A DNA stretch of 64,000 nt from Owenweeksia sp965229445 (GTDB lineage Bacteria; Bacteroidota; Bacteroidia; Flavobacteriales; Schleiferiaceae): NCBI GenBank assembly GCA_965229445.1, contig OZ245876.1, positions 1,178,001 through 1,242,000 of the forward strand. Reading direction: 5' to 3'. Both the position numbers and the translations under genes were made by a program. Below the pieces are notes generated by a model, which saw only the letters and a program-made list of their open reading frames with translations, searched no databases and had not been told where the DNA came from. Within the stretch, counting starts at the first letter, position 1. Every line of letters begins with the position of its first letter. Below are positions 1-7,283 of this stretch, piece after piece.

Positions 1-1104
1 ACGGATATTTTTCAGCAGGAGTTTCAAACCACAGAACATGAAGGCACCTTAATATTCTTTTTGTCGGGAAAGAAGTCATTATTGCCTTTCGATCCTTTTG
101 CCGCTTCCTTCTATTTAGTTAGTCGCTACGAGGAGTATCTTCCTCATATAGCAGATGTTCATGGACGCTATCCCGCGAGAGAGAGTTTGATGTATAAGGA
201 GAAAGTTCTGGATCGCCCCCTTGTCAATGAGTACGCCAGAATTCTGGGAAATCTACTGCTTGAACATAATCCTGGCATGACCCTTACCGGCACGGATTAC
301 TCCTATATAAGTACCGTGGATATTGATGCGGCTTCAACTTATCTCGGAAAAGGCTTGATTAGAAGTATGGGTGCATACGCAAAAGACCTTGCCAATTTGC
401 GCTTTAGTGAACTTCTGGAACGCACAAAATGTTTTGTTGGAGCGATTCCTGACCCTTATGAAACTTTTGATTATCAACTAAGTCTGCAAGAAAAGTATGG
501 TTACAAGAGCATATATTTTGTGCTGTTTGCCCGTTTGAGTCAGTTTGATCGCAGCCTGACCTTGCACAGCAACCGACTGCATAAATACATTAAGGGAATT
601 AGCGATTTTTGTGAGGTCGGTATTCATCCCTCTTACCGTTCTAACGCCAATCTCGAGATTCTGGAGGAGGAGCTGAAGCGCCTCGAAGATGTATTAAACA
701 GGGATGTAACAAAGAGTCGCCAGCATTTTCTAAAACTAACCTTACCAGACACCTATAGAAACTTAGTAGAGTTGGAGATAACTGATGATTTTACCATGGG
801 CTTTGCCAGTGAGCCAGGATATCGGGCAGGAATTTGTACTCCATTCTATTTTTATGACCTGGAACTGGAACGTGAAACACACCTTAAGGTCCATCCTTTT
901 AGTGTAATGGATGGCACCTTTATATATTATCGCAATACTAGGCCAGAGGATGCCTGGAATATCATATCTGATCACATTAAAACGAACCGAAATTTTGGTG
1001 GACAATTTGTTTCTATCTGGCATAACCGGATTTTTAGTGAAAAAGAATTGGAATGGCAGGGGTGGAATGAGGTATATACGGAAATGGTGAAGCGAGCTAC
1101 ATGA
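1..1104 (+). CDS. Polysaccharide deacetylase-like protein (5' truncated)
   Basis: The reading frame is open from base 1, so the gene starts outside the window. NodB-type deacetylase features can be seen: an aspartate motif STVDIDAAS near the middle, a histidine motif IHPSYRS, and GYRAGICTPFYFYDL, which resembles the conserved arginine/proline segment of Bacteroidota family members. Such proteins remove acyl groups from surface polysaccharides, but one of the usual metal-binding histidines is not obvious, so activity is uncertain. The stop codon overlaps the ATG of the next gene (ATGA), which suggests translational coupling with a FemAB-like transferase. Family membership is fairly secure; the substrate is unknown. 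Confidence 0.75.
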   Translation, partial: TDIFQQEFQTTEHEGTLIFFLSGKKSLLPFDPFAASFYLVSRYEEYLPHIADVHGRYPARESLMYKEKVLDRPLVNEYARILGNLLLEHNPGMTLTGTDYSYISTVDIDAASTYLGKGLIRSMGAYAKDLANLRFSELLERTKCFVGAIPDPYETFDYQLSLQEKYGYKSIYFVLFARLSQFDRSLTLHSNRLHKYIKGISDFCEVGIHPSYRSNANLEILEEELKRLEDVLNRDVTKSRQHFLKLTLPDTYRNLVELEITDDFTMGFASEPGYRAGICTPFYFYDLELERETHLKVHPFSVMDGTFIYYRNTRPEDAWNIISDHIKTNRNFGGQFVSIWHNRIFSEKELEWQGWNEVYTEMVKRAT

Positions 1105-2024
1105 TCAGGTATGTCAGAAACAACTTTATCAATCGCGGCAAGTATGATCACTGTGTCAGGATGGATGAACTTGGGCTATTTTATGGCTATTCCTGGTATC
1201 TCGATGAGGTTTGCTCAAACTGGGATTGCCTCGTGCTTAATGATTACGATGCAGTATGGCCACTTCCTTTGCGGGTAAAGTTTGGTCTTAAGTATTTCTA
1301 CCGTCCATTTGCCGTTCAACAACTTGGATTTTTCAGCAAGAGAGCATTAACGGAAGATGAAGGGAAGCAATTTCTCGAAGCAATGACGAGCAATTGTCGA
1401 TATGCCGATCTATATCTCAATGAAGGTCAACTGGAGTTTGCGAGTAAACATCCCCATCTTCGATATCACAATAACATCAACCTCACCCTTAGTTTAAATC
1501 AGACATTCCGGGAGATTTATCACAGCTACAGCAAGAATACACGGCGCAACATTTCGAAAGCTTCGAATAACAAGCTCCAGATATTTGAACATGATGATCC
1601 TGAGAGGCTTGTTAATTTGTTTAAGGAGAACCGGGGAGAGTCTTTAAATCTTACTGGAGAATTCTATCGCAATATGAGCAAGGCGATGTACAATGCTTTG
1701 CATAAATCTATCGGAAAGGTCTGGACCGTTTACAACGAAAGAAATTCCTTATGTGGTGGAATTTTTGTGATAGAAACAGACAAGCGCCATACGCTGCTTT
1801 TTTCAGCCAGTTCACAAGAAGGTAAAGAATTGAGAGCAATGTACTACCTCATCAATGAGTACTTAATATATAGCTGTGGAAGCCATAAAATCTTTGATTT
1901 TGAAGGAAGTAATCATAGCGGACTACAAAGGTTTTATCAGGGATTCGGTGCACAAGTAAAAACCTATATCAATGTGCAGTATAATGGCTTACCCTGGCCA
2001 CTGCGTTGGTTAAAACGAACTTAA
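1101..2024 (+). CDS. GNAT/FemAB-like acyltransferase
   Basis: This 307-residue soluble protein resembles the FemAB-like branch of GNAT transferases. Residues about 144-154 read SKNTRRNISKA, similar to the basic motif of this group. The C-terminal half has the expected run of strands and helices, with KIFDFEGSNHSGLQRFYQGFGA near the end split as KIFDFEGS and GLQRFYQGFG. These enzymes move an acyl or aminoacyl group to a sugar or peptide. The gene overlaps the deacetylase-like gene by 4 bases, so both probably act on the same surface glycan or amino-sugar. The acceptor cannot be read from the sequence. Confidence 0.7.
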   Translation: MIRYVRNNFINRGKYDHCVRMDELGLFYGYSWYLDEVCSNWDCLVLNDYDAVWPLPLRVKFGLKYFYRPFAVQQLGFFSKRALTEDEGKQFLEAMTSNCRYADLYLNEGQLEFASKHPHLRYHNNINLTLSLNQTFREIYHSYSKNTRRNISKASNNKLQIFEHDDPERLVNLFKENRGESLNLTGEFYRNMSKAMYNALHKSIGKVWTVYNERNSLCGGIFVIETDKRHTLLFSASSQEGKELRAMYYLINEYLIYSCGSHKIFDFEGSNHSGLQRFYQGFGAQVKTYINVQYNGLPWPLRWLKRT

Positions 2025-2026
2025 AG

Positions 2027-2722
2027 GTGTCATCTTTTAAACATATTTTTTTTGATCTTGATCATACCCTTTGGGATTTTGACGCTAATTCTCGCTTAAC
2101 CATAGAGCTGCTATTTGAAGAGAAGAATTTGTCTCAAAAACTAGCATGTGAGCCAGATCAATTTTACCAAAAGTATATCGAGATAAACGACCAGAAATGG
2201 TCTTCATATCGGAAAGGGGAAATTACCAAAGAACAGTTGCGCGCTGAACGCTTCTACGAAACCTTCGCGGCGTTTGATTATTTCGACCAGAAGTTTGCCA
2301 CCAACTTTGAAAGTGAGTATCTGGCCACTTGTCCTTATCAACCAGGACTTATAGATGGAGCGCTTGAAGCTCTTGATTACCTTTTCGAAAGCTATGACTT
2401 AAGCATAATAACCAATGGCTTTTACGAAACACAAGTCATTAAGTTAAGGGAGAGTAAACTAGCACCATTTTTTAATCATGTATTTGCATCCGATCAACTT
2501 GGAGTGAATAAGCCCCATCAACGAATATTTATAGAGTCACTTAAACGTGCCGGGGCGAGCAGGAAAGATTCTATAATGATCGGCGATAGTTTGGTGACGG
2601 ATATTTTGGGAGCCAAGCACTGCGGAATCGCCCAGGTGTACTATAATCCTGGAGCACAATCTCATTCAGAGGAAATTAGTTTTGAAATATCCTCGCTGAA
2701 CCAATTGAAAAACATCCTGTAA
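2027..2722 (+). CDS. YjjG family HAD nucleotidase
   Basis: HAD-superfamily phosphatase of the YjjG type, which in other bacteria dephosphorylates non-canonical pyrimidine nucleotides. Motif I is FFDLDHTLWDFD right at the N-terminus, motif II is SIITNGF, and motif IV is GDSLVTDILGA. I chose the GTG at 2027, three bases after the upstream stop, because family members start a few residues before motif I. A TTG at 2006 would add seven residues and overlap the previous gene. It is probably co-transcribed with the two genes before it, though its job looks unrelated (housekeeping). Confidence 0.82.
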   Translation: MSSFKHIFFDLDHTLWDFDANSRLTIELLFEEKNLSQKLACEPDQFYQKYIEINDQKWSSYRKGEITKEQLRAERFYETFAAFDYFDQKFATNFESEYLATCPYQPGLIDGALEALDYLFESYDLSIITNGFYETQVIKLRESKLAPFFNHVFASDQLGVNKPHQRIFIESLKRAGASRKDSIMIGDSLVTDILGAKHCGIAQVYYNPGAQSHSEEISFEISSLNQLKNIL

Positions 2723-2748
2723 TTTCAAAATCCAGATTTTTGCCTTGG

Positions 2749-3126
2749 CTAGGGCTCAATACTCCTGTACCTAAATATGCGATAATCCCATTGCCCGGAT
2801 GAAGAATTGAATTTACCGTCAATTTCGGCTCTAATCAGCATGTTTTGTTTGATCCCAACAAGTTTTGGATCTCCCTCAGTAGGCTTCGTCCCAAATACAA
2901 ACTCCGATAGAATTTCACTGTCTTCACTTAGATTTATCTCATTTGTTGAATCTACTCTGGTGATGTGTAATACGGCCAAAGCACTATGATGCTCCAATAT
3001 TCCTATAACTTCAGCTTCAACCCATATGGGATGTAACAGATAGGAATTATTGTTTTGATGCTGTCCTGAGGCTTTACCACCAACACAGATTACTAGAAAA
3101 GTTATCAAGCCGAATTTTCCAAACAT
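2749..3126 (-). CDS. Small secreted protein of unknown function
   Basis: A 125-residue protein with a hydrophobic N-terminal signal (FGLITFLVICVGG) and a likely cleavage site near SGQ at residues 20-22. The mature part is short, beta-rich and has no cysteine. I do not recognise the family. It stands alone on the minus strand, tail to tail with the HAD gene, and has its own well-formed Bacteroidota-type promoter upstream, which supports it as a real gene. Confidence 0.6.
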   Translation of the reverse strand: MFGKFGLITFLVICVGGKASGQHQNNNSYLLHPIWVEAEVIGILEHHSALAVLHITRVDSTNEINLSEDSEILSEFVFGTKPTEGDPKLVGIKQNMLIRAEIDGKFNSSSGQWDYRIFRYRSIEP

Positions 3127-3145
3127 AGATATTCTGATTACTGAT

Positions 3146-3172
3146 CAAAAATAGTGCGGGATAATAAACCAA
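3146..3172 (-). promoter_or_regulatory. Promoter of the small secreted protein
   Basis: Read on the minus strand this is TTG, 16 bases, then TATTTTTG, matching the Bacteroidota -33 TTG / -7 TAnnTTTG pattern. It ends about 20 bases before the ATG at 3126. Confidence 0.6.
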
Positions 3173-3227
3173 TTTCAATAACAACTGTCTAAATAATGCA
3201 TTATATTTACAATCAAGCACTTACACC

Positions 3228-4085
3228 TTGATAAAAAAAGTATTTCCCTGTATTCTGATTATCACCCTGGTATCATGCAGCAAGTATGAAATCGAGACAA
3301 TTAGTGGTAACAAACCTCCGGATGAAGTGGTGGTAACTACCGATATGAAAGAAGCCTATGTTAACCGGCTATTTATTACGCTTCTCGGCAGAAAGGCTAC
3401 CCCTGATGAATTCTCTTCATCGCTTGCCATTTTAGGCCTTTCAGCTACAACAGAAGCACGAGGAAAATTAATAGACAGCATCGCGCTTCAGCACGAATAC
3501 CTTCATCAACTGTATGATATTGCCAGAGCGGATTATCTGGAATCGGTGGATACCGCCGTGATTTCGGCGGATTATGATGAGGCGATAACTGCAGTGATGA
3601 ACGCCACCGGCAATGCGCGAGAATATTGGTTAGATAGAGTGGAAAGGATAGGGGCACTGTACCGCATTCCCAGACAATTGGACAGCAATATCATTGATAT
3701 AATTGAAGTGCATCGAAGAATCGTCAATAACCCATATTACGATGCTATTAATATGGGCACCGAAAATTTTGTGGTCTCTTGTTTTCAAAATTTCCTGTTT
3801 AGATATCCTACCAATCTTGAATTAGAGCAGTGCTCTAAAATGGTGGATGGCTTTCCGGCATCACTCTTTTTTCAGGCCGGCAGTTCCAAACAAGATTACC
3901 TCAACATATTTTTTGATAGTGATGATTACTTTGAAGGTCAGGTTTTTAACTTATACCGCAAGTATCTCTTCAGATCACCGCTCACCAGTGAAGCTGTGGT
4001 CTTAATGGCCTCCTATAAAAATGATAAGGACTATCTGAATTTGCAAAAAGAAATATTGAGTAGTGATGAGTATTTCTTCAATTAA
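3228..4085 (+). CDS. Lipoprotein with planctomycete-type repeat segments
   Basis: First gene of a five-gene operon. The N-terminus (IKKVFPCILIITLVSCSK) is a lipoprotein signal with the lipid-bearing cysteine near residue 17. Two segments, VNRLFITLLGRKATPDE and NLYRKYLFRSPLTSEA, resemble the short repeat around 'R-x-LLGR-x-P-xx-E' seen in DUF1549/DUF4214-type proteins. The start is a TTG; no better start lies upstream, and TATATTTA at 3202-3209 could be its -7 element. The gene overlaps the next one by about 20 bases. Function is unknown; it probably sits in the outer membrane or faces the periplasm with the DUF1501 protein. Confidence 0.7.
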   Translation: MIKKVFPCILIITLVSCSKYEIETISGNKPPDEVVVTTDMKEAYVNRLFITLLGRKATPDEFSSSLAILGLSATTEARGKLIDSIALQHEYLHQLYDIARADYLESVDTAVISADYDEAITAVMNATGNAREYWLDRVERIGALYRIPRQLDSNIIDIIEVHRRIVNNPYYDAINMGTENFVVSCFQNFLFRYPTNLELEQCSKMVDGFPASLFFQAGSSKQDYLNIFFDSDDYFEGQVFNLYRKYLFRSPLTSEAVVLMASYKNDKDYLNLQKEILSSDEYFFN

Positions 4086-4569
4086 ACATAAAGGCTTCGT
4101 TCAGCTCTTGCTTCTTTGTCTTGCCTTAGGTGCTTGCAAACGCGAAGTGGTTGAGCAGTACGAAATAAATGATGTCAATCTTTACTCTAGTGCTTCGGAG
4201 AAGAAAAATTTGAAGACGGATGAACAGTTTATCTCTATACTGTACACAGACCTGTTCGGAAAAAGTATTGACAATACTGAACTGGGTAAACTGAATACAG
4301 CATATACGTCCATGGGCGATAAGTCGCTGGTGATCGATATTATCATCAGAAGTATGTTGTCAAATTCCGAGGCCATTGTGGCAAGCAGCAATGAAATGAG
4401 AGCCAATCCGGATGAGTTCATTGTGGAAACCTACAAGCGTTTTATGGTAAGGCAACCGAATGAACAGGAAAAGTGGTTTTTAAGGAATAAGATTGAGGAG
4501 AATACCAGCCTCAAACCGATTGATATTTATTACGCTCTGCTTACGTCTGATGAGTATCGATACTATTAA
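4066..4569 (+). CDS. Lipoprotein, paralogous repeat type
   Basis: A 167-residue lipoprotein (lipobox LALGAC, cysteine near residue 20). Its body has the same kind of repeat as the preceding lipoprotein: FISILYTDLFGKSIDNTEL and YKRFMVRQPNEQEKWFL, and both proteins end in an SDEYR/SDEYF-type tail. I infer a duplication. The start is the ATG at 4066; a GTG sits directly before it. It overlaps the upstream gene and lies 9 bases before the DUF1501 gene, so the operon is tightly packed. Confidence 0.68.
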   Translation: MSISSIKHKGFVQLLLLCLALGACKREVVEQYEINDVNLYSSASEKKNLKTDEQFISILYTDLFGKSIDNTELGKLNTAYTSMGDKSLVIDIIIRSMLSNSEAIVASSNEMRANPDEFIVETYKRFMVRQPNEQEKWFLRNKIEENTSLKPIDIYYALLTSDEYRYY

Positions 4570-4578
4570 AAAAACCTC

Positions 4579-5877
4579 ATGAAGAGAAGACAATTCATAA
4601 AGAAAGCTGGCTTGGCCGCAGGGGCGTTAACCCTTCCTTACGTTCTTCCCGGTGGTACTCTGTTCGCACCTACGGGATCGAGGAAAGTAAACCACGTAGT
4701 TTTCTGTCTTTTTGCCGGAGGGGTTAGGAATACGGATAGCGTACATAAAAATGACGGTAATCTGATGCCGAATTTTCTGAATGGCAGTGAAACGGTAAGC
4801 AGCGATATTGCCGCTAGCATGCCCGATATGGGTCCGTCGCCTCTCACGGCTCCGCTACAAAATTTTGGCACGCTCTATAAAGAGTTTAGATATGGAAATG
4901 GCCCTACCGGTCATTTCAACGGACATACCACTGCCTTAACGGGGCAGTACACCAATAGTAGTTTAAGCTTACTGGAAAGGCCGGAGTTCCCAACTGTTTT
5001 TGAGCTATATCGCAAGCACAATTCTCCGCAGCAATCCGCTTTAAACTCATGGTGGATTACACACACCAACAATCTTTACCCAATTCTAAACTATAGTAAC
5101 TATCCGGGATACGGGCCCTTATACGGTGCCAATCAAATCTCGCCGGGTTCATTTTTCTCTGGACAAACCGTAGAGCTACTCATAAACAAATCCTCTTTTC
5201 CCAAGGAGAATGAAGGTCTGAGAAATGAAATGAGGCAGTTCTTTAACCATAGCTTTGGCGCCCCATCAGCTAGTCAGGTTGGCTTAAAGAATACTGTTGA
5301 TGATGCCGCCTTAATTAACGATTGGATCGATAAAATTGTAGTTCGAGGCTTAAAGGGGGAGTTAAATAATCCCTGGAATGTTCCTGGGTTTATGAGTGGC
5401 GATATGTACAATGTATTTTTTGCCGAAGAAATAATGAAAGAATTTAAGCCTGAGCTTTTGGTGGTGAATATGTTTGGGGTGGATGTTTGTCATAGCAATT
5501 TCACCGGTTATTGCCAGAATCTTTTGCGGGCGGATTATGCGGTGGCTCATCTCTGGCAAACAATTCAGTCTATTCCAGAATTGGCTAATGATACGGTACT
5601 TATTGTTGCACCGGAAATTGGTCGCAACGGTACTCCCAACAATATCATTGACGTAAATGGCAGACCGGCTCTCGATCATACCACGGGCGATCCTGTGTCG
5701 AAGGAAATATTTTGCTTACTGGCCGGCCCTCCATCGGTCATTAATCAAGCTAAGGTAGTTTCAAATGTAGATGGCGAGAGTATTGATATTGTACCTACTA
5801 TCGCCCATATTCTGGGATTTGATAATGAGGTCTCAGGCCTCCTCCCCGGATCAGTATTAAATGAAGCATTTGTATGA
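4579..5877 (+). CDS. DUF1501 protein, Tat-exported
   Basis: A 432-residue protein starting MKRRQFIKKAGLAAGA, a clear twin-arginine signal, so it is exported folded. The body looks like a DUF1501 protein, a family related to the sulfatase/alkaline phosphatase fold: VNHVVFCLFAGG near the N-terminus, HFNGHTTALTG, then LLVVNMFGVDVCH, VLIVAPEIGRNG and a C-terminal DIVPTIAHILGF. DUF1501 genes are typical of planctomycetes, where they sit beside DUF1549/DUF1800 and cytochrome-domain genes; here the partners are repeat lipoproteins and a cytochrome-like lipoprotein. No enzymatic activity is established for the family that I can name. The stop overlaps the next start (ATGA). Confidence 0.8.
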   Translation: MKRRQFIKKAGLAAGALTLPYVLPGGTLFAPTGSRKVNHVVFCLFAGGVRNTDSVHKNDGNLMPNFLNGSETVSSDIAASMPDMGPSPLTAPLQNFGTLYKEFRYGNGPTGHFNGHTTALTGQYTNSSLSLLERPEFPTVFELYRKHNSPQQSALNSWWITHTNNLYPILNYSNYPGYGPLYGANQISPGSFFSGQTVELLINKSSFPKENEGLRNEMRQFFNHSFGAPSASQVGLKNTVDDAALINDWIDKIVVRGLKGELNNPWNVPGFMSGDMYNVFFAEEIMKEFKPELLVVNMFGVDVCHSNFTGYCQNLLRADYAVAHLWQTIQSIPELANDTVLIVAPEIGRNGTPNNIIDVNGRPALDHTTGDPVSKEIFCLLAGPPSVINQAKVVSNVDGESIDIVPTIAHILGFDNEVSGLLPGSVLNEAFV

Positions 5878-6773
5878 GGAGATGCCTAAACCATAGAACG
5901 CTAATTGTGAGTATGCTCACATCCATAGTAATGATCGGTGGGTGTAAGAAGATTGATAATAACCCCGAGAATCCTTTTGATTATGAAATTGTTGATGATG
6001 GCGATACCGCTTCCGTAGAAATGGAGAGTATCGCCTGGTTACATCAGAATATCTTTGTTTTGAGATGTGCCAATCCTGCGTGTCATGATGGAAGTTTTGA
6101 GCCCGACTTTCGTACCATGCAAAGTACTTACTCCTCACTGGTATACCACGATGTGAAAAAGAATGACGCCCAAAATTCTTTTGAGTTTAGAGTTGTGCCA
6201 GGCGATGCTGATGCGAGTTGGCTTTATCATCGAGTAACCACCAATGACCAGGTATTAGGACGAATGCCACTCTATGCAGACCCTCTCACCTCCAGTGAGA
6301 TAGCAGCGATCAGGGGATGGATTAATAAAGGTGCTCCTAATGCGCAGGGTGAGCTGCCAACATATCCCAATTTACCGCCTCAGGTAAACGGCTATCAAGT
6401 ATACGATTCCAATAATATACGGGTAGACACCATTCGATTAAATGGCTGGGCTTCGCCTATGATCCTTGAGGCCAACCAAACCTATAATATGGTATTTTAC
6501 GTCACGGATGATACTACCGCCACCGCAGACCTGAAGAATCAAAAGGTGGAGTTTAGTCTTGATAGAGATAATTTTACCCCCTTTGCCAGCATTACTCCCA
6601 TAAAATTATTTGAGGATGTTACGGCTGCTACCTTAAATACTTCCATCTTTAGTTCTGGTCAACAAATATTCTTCCGCTATGCTTTGGAAGACGATCAGGG
6701 TGGTGCCACCCAGATGCCTTCTGATGTCAGTGAATTTTGGTGGAAGGAGAATTATTCCTTAATAATTCAATGA
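5874..6773 (+). CDS. Cytochrome c-like lipoprotein
   Basis: A 299-residue lipoprotein (lipobox IGGC near residue 24). After about residue 60 it has VLRCANPACHDG, a CX4CH motif resembling a heme c attachment site but with four rather than two residues between the cysteines. A plausible distal methionine follows in LGRMPLYADPLTSSEIAAI, the usual layout of planctomycete-type cytochrome domains. The C-terminal third looks like a beta-sandwich. It overlaps the DUF1501 gene by 4 bases and the next lipoprotein gene by 4 bases. It may carry electrons to or from the DUF1501 protein, or the motif may be structural only. Confidence 0.7.
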   Translation: MRRCLNHRTLIVSMLTSIVMIGGCKKIDNNPENPFDYEIVDDGDTASVEMESIAWLHQNIFVLRCANPACHDGSFEPDFRTMQSTYSSLVYHDVKKNDAQNSFEFRVVPGDADASWLYHRVTTNDQVLGRMPLYADPLTSSEIAAIRGWINKGAPNAQGELPTYPNLPPQVNGYQVYDSNNIRVDTIRLNGWASPMILEANQTYNMVFYVTDDTTATADLKNQKVEFSLDRDNFTPFASITPIKLFEDVTAATLNTSIFSSGQQIFFRYALEDDQGGATQMPSDVSEFWWKENYSLIIQ

Positions 6774-7213
6774 TGAGGAGAGTCCTGTTTGCCATATTGT
6801 GCTTATGTTTTGTTCTTTCCTGCAAGAAAAAGGAAGATCCCAGAGATCCGGTGCCCTATATTGAGGTAGTGAGTATCAGTCCCAGTATTGTTAAAGAATT
6901 TAAGGATTCGGTAATAATTGTAGTGGATTACAGGGATGGAGATGGCGACTTGGGTGGCGGTCCGGCTGATGAGTACAACCTCTTTGCGGTAGATCGTAGA
7001 ATTGATATTCCATTCGAATTTAGAATTCAGGAATTGGTTCCGGGAGGAGTAAATGTTCCCATCAGCGGTAGGTTGAACCTTGTTATTCAAAATTTATTTA
7101 TCACCGATGGCAGCGACCAACAACAGGTAGATTTTGAAATTTACGCGGTTGATCGAGCCGGAAATGAAAGCAATAAAGAAGTCACGCAAAAGATTCTCAT
7201 CGTTAAGGACTAA
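6770..7213 (+). CDS. Lipoprotein, last gene of the DUF1501 operon
   Basis: A 147-residue lipoprotein (MMRRVLFAILCLCFVLSCKKK, lipobox VLSC). The body is beta-rich, with YRDGDGDLGGG, an acidic loop that could bind calcium, and it ends in an immunoglobulin-like strand pattern (YAVDRAGNESNKEV). I chose the ATG at 6770 because it overlaps the upstream stop and places the signal at the N-terminus; an upstream start in the same frame would lie inside the cytochrome gene. Similar 'DGDGDLG' lipoproteins are common in Bacteroidota; function unknown. Confidence 0.7.
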   Translation: MMRRVLFAILCLCFVLSCKKKEDPRDPVPYIEVVSISPSIVKEFKDSVIIVVDYRDGDGDLGGGPADEYNLFAVDRRIDIPFEFRIQELVPGGVNVPISGRLNLVIQNLFITDGSDQQQVDFEIYAVDRAGNESNKEVTQKILIVKD

Positions 7214-7234
7214 CTCCGGATTAAGGAATTAGTG

Positions 7235-7262
7235 TTGCTGAACCTGCACTTTCGTAACTTTG
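7235..7262 (+). promoter_or_regulatory. Promoter of icmF
   Basis: TTG at 7235-7237, a 17-base spacer, then TAACTTTG at 7255-7262: an exact match to the Bacteroidota TTG / TAnnTTTG promoter. The TTG at 7260 that could open the icmF frame lies inside this -7 element, so translation should begin at the ATG at 7284. Confidence 0.75.
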
Positions 7263-7283
7263 CATTTCTCAAAATCGATAGAA

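Noticed and set aside
7214..7283. Cobalamin riboswitch before icmF
   Set aside because: The gap is only 70 bases and is occupied by the promoter, too short for a B12 riboswitch.
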